Shown piece after piece: positions 39,561 through 51,097 of a stretch of 64,000 nucleotides of DNA. Source of the stretch: Hemibagrus wyckioides (Eukaryota; Chordata; Actinopteri; Siluriformes; Bagridae); contig NC_080718.1 in NCBI RefSeq assembly GCF_019097595.1, positions 11,068,657 to 11,132,656 of the forward strand. The letters are read 5' to 3'. Both the position numbers and the translations under genes were made by a program. The notes beneath the pieces are model-generated. The model ran no database searches. It saw only the letters and a program-made list of their open reading frames with translations, and was not told the origin of the DNA. How positions within the stretch are numbered: position 1 is the stretch's first letter; every line of letters begins with the position of its first letter.

Positions 39561-40797
39561 CATGGTGCGTTAGTTCCTAAGTCTCATCTATGAACTGATC
39601 ACTTGATCACCTTTGTGAATTAACTTGAACATGTAAAATTAAAATCACATCTTGAGCTTCACTTGTTATCAGATTATTTGGCATTACAACAACACCAGAT
39701 CATTATACAGATTTAACAGGTTTAGACTGTTGACTAGAAAGTATTTGCTTGTGAGAAGAAAACAGTGGAATTACTTCTGAACAAGGTTTCAGCAGATGGA
39801 GAATTTCTACAGTGTAATTATGAGAAATAAATGAGAAATGCTTATGATGTGTTATAAAAAAAAAAAGACACTGTAGACACATGAATATTGAACAAAAAAA
39901 TAATTTATTAACTATTTATAACTATTTACAAGCAATGATGAACTTTACACTTATTACAGATATTAATATATTTTATACCACAACAAAATGCCAGAATCTA
40001 ATTGGAATAAGGTGTGCATTATTTTAAAATATTTTAGTATGATTCCTTACTTAGCATTATTTTAGTAGCATTTATTATACGCTAATATTAATATTAATTA
40101 TTTCCATAATAAAAGCGCATTCACAGGGACGAGTATGCCAGATATAATCAGAGACTATGAATGAATTTAAAAACTGATTATCGTTTAATAAAGTGTTGAC
40201 AATTTTTTATGAAATGCTTATGTAACATTAATGTTTAATAAATGAAACATTGCTATCATTGGCAAGTCGCTGTGGTATAAATATCTTAATAAACTCTAAA
40301 CTTGGGGGTGGGAGTACACTACATTTGTATAACTTATTACATTTTTAAGATTAAGATTTTTTTATTATTTACATATTTACAGCAATGTATAATTTAACAA
40401 CAAATCAACAACAGAACAATAAAAAAAAACCTTAATAATCTAAAAATCCTAAACATTTAACAAAATCAAAATGCATATGAAAAATACAAAAACCAGTAGA
40501 CATTTTATTTTAACTAGATGTCATAACTACTTCAATGATGCCACAATTATATCACTGAAATGGTTTACATTTATAGATTATACTAGAGATAAGACTAATG
40601 CTGAAATCTAGGGGTGAAATACTTACCACAAATACTTACCACAGATACATACCTTACATCATGAATACGAGGTGATGAACATGAGGTGAAGACTGAGCTT
40701 TTTAAAGTTACATCTCGCTCACGTAAAAACTTACAAAACTCCTGGGGAATTGGACGTGCCTCCCAATGAACTCCACCTCCCCATCAGATTCCACACG
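39561..40797. other. no feature recognised
   Basis: AT-rich. No coding, repeat or RNA feature could be supported. Confidence 0.4.
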
Positions 40798-41187
40798 CTA
40801 CCGTCTACTCAGAGGGGCTACTTGATAGCCATCCTCTTCGTTCCTCCTCCTCCTTATGCCCCGGCGTCGGAAAGGCATCATCATTGTGGCAGGAACATAG
40901 TCCATATCATCCACAATGATATTGATTTCATAATACAGCAGTAATTGATATCTTGTCAATGGTAAGGTCCTGACAGGGGATGGACTCCTAACAGGGGATG
41001 GGGTCCTGAGAGGAAAGAGGCCTCTCACAGGTGGGGATGGGCTTCTATCAGGGGACAGGTTCCTCGTTGACACCTCATGTTCACCACCATCTCCAGCTTC
41101 ATTTTGCTGAGCAGGTTGTTGTCGTCCTCGTTAGCGCTGAGCTCTCTGTTGTAGTTGAGCTCATCTTGTGGAAACACAAACGTCTCC
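40798..41187 (-). CDS. candidate internal/terminal exon of an unrecognised gene
   Basis: A good acceptor (TTTGACACAG) on the minus strand precedes an exon starting at 41187. In the frame E-T-F-V-F-P-Q-D-E-L-N-Y-N it is open until TGA at 41025. A second overlapping frame, open from about 41127 to 40798, is strikingly protein-like: repeated S-P dipeptides (LSPDRSPSPPVRG, RTPSPVRSPSPVR), then a basic stretch FRRRGIRRRR. The two frames cannot both be read without a frameshift or an extra intron. A pyrimidine-rich CTCTTTCCTCTCAG inside could act as an acceptor. I do not recognise the product. It probably belongs with the exon at 42246-42365. Confidence 0.35.
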
Positions 41188-42245
41188 CTGTGTCAAAGAA
41201 GATGAACAGACAATGAAACACATCTAATAACATCTCATAAAAGGAAGCAGAAAACCTTATTTTAATAGCACTGAGTATGTTTTGTAAAGCAGGAAAGCCT
41301 CATTGTCAAAAAAAGAAGTATTTACACAAGTTATATTGCTGTAATCTTCCTATAACAGTGCATTAAAAACTCAGTATTTACATTTTAGCTGCATTTATAG
41401 GTGTTATACAGGGCTCTTCCAGTATCACGGCTTCACTGTTAGTCACACTGTGCACTTATTTCAATGCTTAAAAATATCTTCCCCCAAAAAATGCAGATTA
41501 AAATACATTTCTATTACAGTCTATTACTTTAGCAGTTTCTTACTCCAGTGGTTCACATCCCCTTTGAGTCCAATTGTGTCTCCTCTCAAAAATTCGCCCT
41601 TTATCGTAAATGACACTACTCCTAACTATTTTATTCACGACAGCTAGAAACAAAACCTTGCTGAACAGAACTGAAACAAACAGCTTGATATTTTTGCCTA
41701 AGCTGCACTCTACATTGCCACACTAGCTCCATTTATTTGTACCGATTGGTTTTGTTCAGCTAGCTGCCTTTCCTCACAGCCCCTTTCTCTCTCCGCTTTA
41801 ACAACTCGACAAACACGGACAAATGAAAAATCCTTAAAACAATAAGTTACTTCATGTTATTGTAAGTATTTTAACTTATTCTATTCACTCCATCAAAAAA
41901 AAACTATGAACACTGAAAAACAATTACTTAGCTACATGCTAACTAGCCGTCTAGCTAATCTTTGCTAACACTCCTCGGCTTGACTTAGTAAACTTTAGCA
42001 AACGTTAAGTAAACATTGGGACTTTTATGAAAAGCTGATGTTAACATATCTGAAAAAATGAACACTGTTTTCTTCTTCCCTGCTCGTTTCACTGGAGTCT
42101 GCCGTTTTGTCCGCTAGCTTTAGCATACTGATCGTGTACGTAAAGCGATTAGCCGAACAGAATTTCTCAAAACCATCTAATCATATAAAACGATATTCCT
42201 GATTGCGGTTTTTTGTAATAACGCGGTGTTTAAAAGACTTTATAC

Positions 42246-42365
42246 TTAAGTGAAAAAGAGGAAACTCAGTAACTCATCGTTCCAGGGGTCGTACAGTCCG
42301 CTCCATCCGGGCTCGGGATCCACATCCTGGTGCTGAGGCTCGGCTCCTCCCCTGAAGTTCATCAT
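42246..42365 (-). CDS. candidate first exon of the same unrecognised minus-strand gene
   Basis: The ATG pair at 42365 opens M-M-N-F-R-G-G-A-E-P, continuing D-P-E-P-G-W-S-G-L-Y-D-P-W-N-D-E. The composition is protein-like and lies in a locally GC-richer patch. Read straight through it stops at TAA 42246. A splice near the GTTACT or GTACGA motifs would join in phase 2 to the exon starting at 41187, but neither is a good donor, so the 3' border is uncertain. Confidence 0.35.
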   Translation of the reverse strand: MMNFRGGAEPQHQDVDPEPGWSGLYDPWNDELLSFLFFT

Positions 42366-42477
42366 CGCTGCGCTGTAGAGTCGGTGTAGGAGTCAAATAC
42401 AGAGAAATCCGAAACAGGAGTGTAGCAAAAATGCCAAAAGATAATCCAAATCCTGCGACCTTCAGAACCAGTATAAA

Positions 42478-42612
42478 CCAGCACTAACTAGTATAAACCA
42501 GTATAAACCAGCACTAACTGGTATAAACCAGTATAAACCAGCACTAACTGGTATAAACCAGTATAAACCAGCACTAACTGGTATAAACCAGTATAAACCA
42601 GCACTAACTGGT
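42478..42612. repeat. 30-bp minisatellite (AACCAGCACTAACT type)
   Basis: About four units built from GTATAAACCA twice plus GCACTAACTG. The same motif appears at 50925-51000 and, reverse-complemented and expanded, at 61921-62343. Confidence 0.9.
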
Positions 42613-42845
42613 AACAACAAGAGTCAATAATGAATAAATAATAATAATCATAATCATAATAATAAGCTGAAATGTAAATGAAGCGTAGCTGAAGTTTAAG
42701 GCAGCATGTAGCTGTACAGTTAGAATTCAAGCTGTAGGACCAGTTTAAAGACAATACGACCTTAAAAAAAAAAAAACCTCCTGTTTACGGCATCTACCGA
42801 AAACCTCCGAGAAAAACCGAACTGTACGGAAACCAGGAAGTGAAG

Positions 42846-42916
42846 TCCGTAAAAATGCATTTACAAATTATATATTTTATAATTTGCTCCTGCTGAACAC
42901 ACTCAGTCTCCTCAAG
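42846..42916 (+). other. candidate 5' UTR exon of the Miga-like gene
   Basis: Sequence upstream of a fair donor (CTCAAG then GTAGGA at 42917), opposite the divergent minus-strand first exon. Short ATG frames inside it stop quickly, so it would be untranslated. Supported only by position and the donor. Confidence 0.2.
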
Positions 42917-43028
42917 GTAGGATGATCTTTATCCTTTAATGCCACACTGTTTCTACAATATATCATGTTAAAGTGACAGTGTTACAGTCTAATGTTATGT
43001 AGCACACAAGACACCTCATGTTGCTGTG

Positions 43029-44211
43029 AATTAGCCTAATGCTAGTTACCGTGCTAGCGAACCTGGCTACTGGTTTAAACTACACAATAAAATCATTAAG
43101 CTCGGTTTAAGAATTTATTTTATTTCCACAATGAAATATTTACCCCATTAGAAGTGCATTCTTAACAACCCCTTCTCCTGGTTTTAATAAAATAAATCGT
43201 GCTTAGCTTTGTGATTCAGCAGCTAGCGCGCTAACGGACTTTAGCCGATTTTTAGCGATTTCAATGACAGTGTAATATTTGGACTAATCATATCTACCGA
43301 GAAAACTTGTATATTTGTTGTAATTATTTAACACTTTATTGATTATATTAATGTGAATATGATATTTCTCCTAATAATAGTTCACCTGCTAGTGAACATG
43401 CTGCTGCTTTAAATTACACACTAAAATCCTGAACCGAGTTGATGAGCTCGAGTAACGAGAATTTAGTTTATTTCCACAATATAATATTTACCCATTTAAA
43501 AGGTGACTTTTCACACCCCTGAGTACTGGTTTTATTATATATTTTATTATAGTACTAAATCATGACTAGACTAGTGATTTAGTCAGGTCTAAAGGACTTA
43601 GTTACAGATGTATGTTATCTACCTAGAGAACTTCGCTAATCATTTCATTTACACAATTAGCATCATGCTAGTTATCGTGATAGCGAACTCGGCGACTGGT
43701 TTAAATGACACAATAAAATCCTTAAGCTTGGTCAAGAATTTATTTTATTTCCACAATGAAATATTTCCCCTGTTACTAGGTCACTTTTAACAACCATGAC
43801 TACTGGTTTTACACTAAATCATGATTAGCCTTGTGATCCGCTAGCTAGTGCGCTAGCGGACTTTAGCCGATTTAAATTACACTGTAATAGTTGGACTAAT
43901 TATATCTACATGTCTATTTGTTGTAATTAGTACACATTTTATCGGTAAATATAATATAAATATAATGTTTAGCCTAATGTTAGTTAAGCTGCTAGTGAAC
44001 TTGGCTGTTGTTTTACATTACACACTAAAATCCTGAACGAGTTGATGAGCTTGACCAACGAGAATTTCATTTATTTCCACAATATAATACTCATCCCCAT
44101 TAAAAAGTCACTTTTAACAACCCTGACTACTGGTTTTATACTAAATCATACTTAGACTACTGATTAATCAGCTCTCGCGCTAAAGGGCATTGTTACAGAT
44201 GTACACCGATC
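43029..44211. repeat. dimeric tandem repeat, two copies of about 0.6 kb
   Basis: Four related blocks alternate in two types. Blocks near 43031 and 43660 share GCTAGTTAC/TCGTG.TAGCGAAC and GGACTTTAGCCGATTT. Blocks near 43386 and 43985 share GCTGCTAGTGAAC, CCTGAAC.GAGTTGATGAGC and AACGAGAATTT. Copy-to-copy distance is about 600-630 bp. The last block is split by the Tc1 element 44212-45391 and resumes at 45392-45440. Confidence 0.75.
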
Positions 44212-45391
44212 AGCCATAACATTATGACCACGGACAGGTGCCGTGAATAAGACTGATGATCTCCTCATCATGGCACCTGTTAGTGTGTGGGATATATTAG
44301 GCAGCAGGTGAACATTTTGTCCTCATAGTTGACGTGTTAAAAGCAGGAAAAATGGGAAAGTGTAAAGATTTGAGTGAGTTTGACAAATGGTGATGGCTGC
44401 ACGACTGGATCAGAGCATCTCCAAAACTGCAGCTCTTGTGGGATGTTCCCGGTCTGCAGTGATCAGTATCTATCAAAAGTGGTCCAAAGAAGGAACAGAG
44501 GTGAACCGGTGACAGGGTCACGGGCGGCCAAGGCTCACTGATGCACGTGGAGAATGAAGGCTGGCCCATGTGGTCCGATCCACAAGACGAGCTACTGTTG
44601 CCCAAATTGCTGAAGAAGTTAATGCTGGTTCTGACAGAAAGGTGTCCGAATACAAAGTAAATCACGGTTTGTTAATTATGGGACTGCATAGTCAGGGCGC
44701 CCATGTTGACCCCTGTGCACCACTGAAAGCACCAACAATGGGCATGTGAGCATCAGAACTGGACCACGAAGCAATGGAAGAAGGTGACCTGGTCTGATAC
44801 ATCAAGTTTAATTTAACATCGCGTGGATGGACGGGTGTGTGTGCACATGGCACCAGGATTCACTATGGGAAGAGGGCAAGCTGGCGGAGGCAGTGTCATG
44901 CTTTGGGCAATGTTCTGCTGGGAAACCTTTTGGTCCTGCCATCCATATGGATGTTGCTTTGACATGAACCACCTACCTAAGCATTGTTGCAGGCCATCTA
45001 CACCCTTTCGTGGTAACGGTATTTCCTGATGTCTGTGGCCTCTTTCAGCAGGATAATGCACTGTGCCCCAAAGCAAAAATGGATCAGGAATGGCTTGATG
45101 ACCACAACAATGAGAATGAAGTGTTGACTTGGCTTTCAAATTCCCCAGATCTCAATCCAATCGAGCATCTGTGGGATGTGCTGGACAAACAAGTCCAATC
45201 CATGGAGGCCCCACCTCGCAACTTACAGGACTTAAAGGACCTGCTGCTAACATCTTGGTGCCAGATACCACAGCACACCTTCAGGGATCTAGTGGAGTCC
45301 ATGCCTCGACAGGTCAGGGCTGTTTTGGCAGCAAAAAGGGGACCAACGGCATATTAGGCAGGTGGTCATAATGTTATGGCTGAGCGGTGTA
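44212..45391 (+). mobile_element. Tc1-like transposon with intact ends
   Basis: Ends CACCGATCAGCCATAACATT and AATGTTATGGCTGAGCGGTG are inverted repeats, each flanked by TA. The plus-strand transposase remnant shows ARRATV.QIAEEVNAGSDRKV near 44590-44660, FQQDNALCPKAK (second catalytic Asp) near 45048-45085 and [17 protein letters not shown] with the Glu near 45140-45190, ending AAKRGPTAY and TAG. Frameshifts and stops occur between them, including loss of a clean WSDES (here WSDTSS-like). It is not autonomous. The neighbouring repeat copy at 43601-43640 shows the sequence without the insertion. Confidence 0.88.
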
Positions 45392-45709
45392 TGGTATCTA
45401 CCTAGAGAAGTTCACTAATCATTTCATTTACACAATATCATAGTGAGTATAAAGGTTTTAATAATTATACAGTATAATATTTTTTATAGATTTGGGTGGT
45501 GGACTGGGGCAGGAGGTTTTAGAGAGTTTAATCAGGTCACATGTACAGTGAATTTACACAATCTGACTGCTACAATTTTTCTGTTTCTTCCCAAGTTAAC
45601 TAATTATCAAACTTGCTGCTTTATTAACTTTTATGCATTAATAGGAAAGTTTGATATTGTGTAATTGAAGAGTCATAATTCTGAGTCACAGAAAAATAAT
45701 CTATTGCAG

Positions 45710-48700
45710 AGCCTGTGGATGTGCTGGAGGAATCAGCAGATACTCCCTCTGTCCTCCAGGTATGTGTCAGTTAAATAGTAATATTTTAACTTCATTTAAA
45801 ACCTACAGGCCACTTTTGTCTAAGTGTGTGTGTCTGTGTGTGTCTGTGTGTGTCTGTGTGTGTCTGTGTGTGTTTGTGTGTGTCTGTGTGTGTTTGTGTG
45901 TGTGTGTTGAGGTCATTGAGCCAATCCAGCAGCTGCTGCCCACCGAACCACACGAAGAACCTTCAGCTGTCATTCTGGTAAGAAAATCCTTCATTTATTT
46001 ACGAAAGCCAATCAATGGATTTTACAAGGTTGTTTTTACTGTAAAGAATGTTAGTATAAATCTGATATGATAAGAAGCACTTATGATCTTCATGCTTTAC
46101 ATTTCACAGCCGCTCGATGCTGATGAGCCGGACAGTGCCTGCCATGATGTTCAGTGTGTGTCTGTAGTCTCCTCCCTCTCCCAGGTATTCTACCCTGCTG
46201 TAACTGAGATACAAACACACAAACATCCTTCTTTACAAGATCTAATGTTAAGTTTTGTTTCTCTATTTCTGGCCAGTGGACATAAGCAGAGACATCATTG
46301 GAATGATGAGGGGTCCAGAGAGTCGGCTCTGCTGGTTTGAAAGCGCAGAGACACACTGCTTGACTCGCGAGGTAATCACAGTCTTTATTACTCTGATGAA
46401 GAGAATGGACATTTTTGAACTGACATGATTTTTAGAAGAGCACTTTTGTGAAATGTGGTTGTAGATCTTGAGTTTCATCTAATTGTCTTTTACAGGGATT
46501 CCCTTATTATACCAGTGATAAGGAGAGTTTCACTGGCATTCAGGTAAGGGATTATTCATTGTGGCATCACAAAATGTTATGAACTGCAGTGACTAATTGT
46601 GTTTGTGTGTTTTAAGTTTGTTGAGCCGAACATCCAGCTGCTGCCCACAGAACAACCTCAAGACCCTTCACCTGTTTTTCTGGTAACCAAAGCTTTCATT
46701 TATTTACTAAAGCTGATGACTGGATTTTACAAGGTTGTTTTTATTGTAAGTGACAGAATATTAGTATGAAACTGCTGTGATCAGAAGCACTCACGATCTT
46801 CCTGCTCTACTTTTCACAGCCGCTCGATGCTGGTGAGCTGATCAGCGCTTGGCGTAATATTCAGTTCCTCTCTGCACAGGCCTCCATCTCCCAGTTAAAG
46901 GTATTCTACAGTGCAGCAGCTGAGATACAAACACACAAACACCCTTCTTTACAAGTTCTAATGTTCTAATTTGTTTCTCTATTTTCAGTCAGTGGAAATT
47001 AAAACATACTTCCTGGGGATGATAAGGGGCCCACAGAGCCGTCTTTGTTGGTTTAAATCCACCAAGACGAGCAGCTTGAATCACATGGTAATCACAGACG
47101 TAATTACTCTGAGGAAGAGAATTGACCTTGATGATTATTAGACGCTCACGTTTGTGAAATAGATCTTGAGTTTCAGCTTTTTGTCATTTGCAGGGATTCC
47201 CTTATGAGTCCTCCATAGAGGACTGTTTCACTGGCATACAGGTAAGGGATTATTCGTTGTGGCATCACAAAACTTTTGTTAATTGCAGTGACTAATTGTG
47301 TTCACTTTAATTTGTTCTCTTAAGGCTGAATCTGGGAGGGTTACAGAGTTCATCTCCTGTAACCGAATGGAGACATCATTCATCGTGCCACATTATTTTG
47401 TGGTAAATTTATTGCACTGTCATGAAGTGTATCTTGTAGTTAGTAACTTTTAGAATTTTGTCAGTTGTGCTTTTATTTGTCTTCAGTGTGGATATTTTTT
47501 TATTGAACAGCAAACCACTACAACGGTAACCTGCACTTTGCTGTATGTGGCTGAAGATGGACAGATATTCACCTCCACTTGGGACTATGATCACAACGAC
47601 TGTGAGGTAATTCAGACTTTCAGACCTGATGTGTATCTACATATGCTGCTATTCCCCTGATTCAGATACTGTAAAATTTACTGTTTGAGTTTTAATGATT
47701 TAATGATTTGGCTTGCAGGAGAATGAGGAGCGCCTTAACCCAGAGGAGTTGGAGGTGCCCTTTATTTGGTACGATACTCTTCACTCTTTAATGATGTAAC
47801 AGTGTATTCTATGTTTAATATACACTAAACATTTACATCTCTTGTTTCTTAGCTGCCATCTTTCAGACAGAGGGGTGACTGAAATCGGCCTGAAGGTGCC
47901 CTTGCTTCGTGAGGCGTTTGCTGTGAGTAAAACCTTTATTCAGCTGCTGTTACTGCGCAGGTAAAGTCCACTCTGCTTTAACTTTTATATTGTGTGCTGT
48001 CTTATATTCAGACTCTGCTTGCCAGCATCCACAACCAGAACTTCTTGTTCATGGTTGGAAAGAAGATCGTCATGCGACTGGCAGCAGCTAACAACCAGGT
48101 GACTTCAGAATGATGAAAGGCTGTATCATTTTTGTGATGGAAATAATTTCAGTTTCTCAGCCATAGCCAAAGTGAGTTACAGAGATTTTTTCGTTTGCTT
48201 TAACAGGATACAGTTGGTGTGCAGTTGGCCTACGAGGCCCTGATTCGATTCCTGAGGATGCCTTCCAATCAGGAATCGATTAAAGCAGAGCTCAGCTCCT
48301 GTGTAAGCTAATAAACGCTTGTGTGAAATGACAGATGTTTAAAGATAAAAGATTTTGCTAATATAGAAAACAGGACTCCAATATGTAAAGCTAATTTATT
48401 TTTGTATCTTTTCTACTCTGTGCAGGACCACCACTACAACTTCCTGGATGTTTTTTTTGAGCTGATTTTCTTCAGCTATTTTATAAATGGCTCAAAACCT
48501 CAGCCAGTAAGTGTCTTATCAGGAGATTTCTAAGCAATGTTTGAGTTTCAGAACATGGTCTATTTGATCTGGGTTTCTTTTTCCATATTTTTTAAACCTG
48601 ATAAGACATGGCATTAATGAAGCTTGTCTTTCTTTCCCAAAGTTTAAGGGAGGATTCTTGGAGCGCCTGCTTGCGCTCTTCAGCATGTGGGACGTGGACG

Positions 48701-48976
48701 TGTGGGAGCCTGCAGCAGAGCTGTACTTCACAGTGCTTATTGTAAGTGTTGAATATCTTCTGATGCCACGATACACAAATTCTCAGGATTGTATCTTAAA
48801 CTCAGTGACACTATGTTAGATGTGTGTGTAATTTGTCAATAGGATTACCTTACAGAGCTTGCTGAAGTACTCAGCCTCTGGAGCTCTACAGTGACCCAGC
48901 AGCCTTAGCCACCACAGTTCAGCGACTCCTCAAGCTGCACGTCCAGCTGATGATGGACATTTTGGAGGAGCTCTGA
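45710..48976 (+). CDS. mitoguardin-like (Miga domain) gene, many small exons
   Basis: Exons: 45710-45759, 45912-45977, 46110-46184, (46273-46371 acceptor lost), 46496-46543, 46617-46682, 46820-46900, 46989-47087, 47195-47242, 47325-47402, 47511-47606, 47719-47768, 47853-47922, 48012-48098, 48207-48302, 48426-48506, 48643-48741, 48843 to stop. Nearly all are phase 0 and join into one frame of about 415 codons. The C-terminal half (LREAFATLLASIHNQNFLF, VGKKIVMRL, YNFLDVFFELIFF, WEPAAELYFTVL) resembles in order the Miga domain of mitoguardins, mitochondrial outer-membrane proteins linked to fusion and lipid transfer. The N-terminal membrane segments of that family are not found. The start codon was not located. 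The last exon stops at 48908 in frame; a shifted frame, open to 48976, looks more protein-like. AATAAA signals lie at 49316 and 49355. Confidence 0.5.
45823..45905. repeat. (TGTGTGTC)n microsatellite
   Basis: Octanucleotide-period TG array in the intron before the exon at 45912, replacing most of its polypyrimidine tract. Confidence 0.9.
45912..47290 (+). repeat. tandem duplication of a four-exon cassette, period about 705 bp
   Basis: Copy 1 (45912-46610) and copy 2 (46617-47290) each contain four exons with matching lengths: 66/66, 75/81, 99/99 and 48/48 nt. Peptides correspond: VIEPIQQLLPTEP to FVEPNIQLLPTEQ, PLDADEPDSA to PLDAGELISA, GMMRGPESRLCWF to GMIRGPQSRLCWF, GFPYYTSDKESFTGIQ to GFPYESSIEDCFTGIQ. 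Introns are also alike (for example TTACAAGGTTGTTTTTA). Every exon is phase 0, so the duplication keeps the frame. Confidence 0.9.
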
Positions 48977-49295
48977 GCAATGTCTTTCCCCTTACCCACT
49001 TCATCTTTTCTTCCTCTGTTTCATTTCATGTTCTTTTCTCTCACTTCTTTTTCCTACATTGCTCAGGCTCCACACGTAAGTATAAATTAATTTTATTTCT
49101 CTTTTTGATCAACTTAATATTTAAAAAATCTCTTTTCTTTCCTACAGGTTTGTACAGTGAACCCCAGGACCTGAAGAAGGGCTTAACCTTAGCGTTTAAG
49201 ATCCCTCATTCCTTAATAATCATCCCTTATTAATCTATCCCTCTGTTCCTTTCCCACTCCCCCTATTCCCATCAATAGCCTATCGATTGTAAATA
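48977..49295 (+). other. 3' region of the Miga-like gene, possible extra exon
   Basis: Pyrimidine-rich sequence leads to an acceptor (TTCCTACAG ending 49147) and a segment G-L-Y-S-E-P-Q-D-L-K-K that echoes L-Y-S-D-P-A-A-L in the previous exon. It may be an alternative last exon or a decayed duplicate of it. Otherwise 3' UTR. Confidence 0.3.
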
Positions 49296-49562
49296 CATAT
49301 ATAGAATTGTTTAGAAATAAACTTATTTGTATACTTCTTATAGACTTTGCTTAAATAAATGTTTATATTTGTTCCTATTGCGGTCTCATTCTCATTATTT
49401 TTAGCCATCAGTATATGTATAAAAGTTTCCTTTAAACGCAACACAAACTGAATTTTTCACTCATATACAGATCATTTTTACAGAATTTCACAACCTTTAA
49501 ATGGTTTACTAAAATGTGAAAAATAACAAATATATATTTGTTATTATATTATATATTATATG

Positions 49563-50020
49563 CAGTGTTAAAAGTAATGCGTTACAATATTGTGTTACTC
49601 CCTAAAAAAGTAACAAATTGCATTACTTAGTTATTTTTTATAAAAAGTAGTTACGTTACTTTTGCGATACTTTTTCTTAAATTCGACCAGTAGACTCGTT
49701 CATTTTTCATTTTATACACATAGAAACTTATATGTGTTACATTACAAAGTAAACTCACAGTCCAAGTTAATAAAGACATTAAAGAGTGCAATATAGTCTT
49801 CCTAAAGTCATTCTAAAATTAGATCAATGAGCAAATGTTTTCTTCAGGTCTGCCTCCATTTCTATATATGCCTTGTCCAAAAAGCTTGTAAAGGTTTTGC
49901 GATCGGAGAGCACGGCCCCTGTCCATTTCCCTGATTTTGCTGATGACAGTGAAGAATGGCTGCATCTCCTCAACAATAAATGCACTAACCAATTTATTGA
50001 GTTCAGCCAAACTAATTGTT
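49563..50020 (-). mobile_element. hAT transposon fragment in left arm
   Basis: The end sequence CAGTGTT(AAAAGTAATGC) and TAACAAATTGCATTACTTAG is the terminal repeat of a common fish hAT group. About 16 bases after CAGTGTT are deleted relative to the right arm. The minus strand carries LNKLVSAFIVEEMQPFFTV, which is hAT-transposase-like. A frame change separates it from a segment that in the right arm reads DRKTFTSFLDKAYIEME. Confidence 0.7.
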
Positions 50021-50924
50021 TTACCTGGTGGTGAACTGAAATCTAGTTTTTGTTGTTCAGCAGTAGGTGGGGTATATTAATACTGACATACATGGTTTGT
50101 TTATGTAAACTAATGTTAAATAATATCATTTAAGGGGACCATAATATAAAGCATTATTGATTGAGACATTTCCCATATGAGTAACATAGTTATTCTACCA
50201 TAATTTAAATCATATCTAAGGCTGGGTTTGATTAGGAGTGGGATTATTAGATAGATGAATTCAGACCCTCACTGTGAAACATCACCCCCTGGACACAGGT
50301 GGACACAGCGTCCCTCATTTATTCCAAGTGTAGGGTCATTTGAGTTCAGACACCATTAGTCAGGTGTGACAGCATTAATCATACTGCAGAATTACTCTTC
50401 ACTAAACAGCTTATGAGACAGATACCCCCTGCTGAAGAAATCTGTTTGCTTCACTTTTGTTCAGTCAGAATTCTTCAAATCTGTATTTGGCATACATTTC
50501 ATAAACCTGTTGTATTTTGCTGACATTTTAGGTCAGAAATTAAATAATTTCATGCTCAAGGGCAGGGAATAAAAAATATGATAAGGATAATTTAAGACAA
50601 ATAATAGGTACTTGTGTACTGGAAGATCCCAGACCCAGATAAATTATTTCCTCTTGAAATCCATCTGTTTTAGTCCAGTATTTTCCCAGACCACTGCAAC
50701 TATTACTACATAATAAAACACCAGCTGCAAACAAGTGGAGTATATTTTACAGCAGCTATCAGTAAAAGTTATTTTATAGTGGGTTGATTAGCCTCTCACT
50801 CATTTTGATCACTGTTCAAAATCATGTTTTTTTTCTTGGGCTTATGACCCAGGGACAGGTTTGCAGAAAATTACATACTTGTTTAGCATGTCTAGAAAGC
50901 AGCCATAATTTTTTTCTAATACCT

Positions 50925-51000
50925 AAACCAGTAAAAACCAGCACTAGACTGGTATAAACAGGTATAAACCAGCACTTACTGGTATACTAACTAACTATAG
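50925..51000. repeat. short copy of the AACCAGCACTAACT minisatellite
   Basis: AACCAGCACTAGACTGGTAT and AACCAGCACTTACTGGTAT units, the unexpanded counterpart of the array at 61921-62343. Confidence 0.8.
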
Positions 51001-51097
51001 TAACTATAACTAACTTAAAACCTATCTATACCCTTTTGCCAGATCAAAAGTTCAGAAATATGAGGTGTGTCTGGGTTTATTTAATGTCCAGAGAATG

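Larger units (their letters stand above)
49296..51097. repeat. left arm of a large inverted duplication
   Basis: The reverse complement of this segment is found at 61836-64000. Matching stretches include CATATATAGAATTGTTTAG (49296) against the very end of the window, the hAT fragment, GCAGTAGGTGGGGTATATTA, GTGGACACAGCGTCCCTCAT, and the outer edge GATGTCCAGAGAATG (with small changes). The arms have diverged by scattered substitutions and small indels, and by expansion of a minisatellite in the right arm. Confidence 0.9.

Noticed and set aside
45803..45994. His-Thr repeat frame on the minus strand
   Set aside because: Antisense translation of a TG microsatellite overlapping the Miga-like gene.
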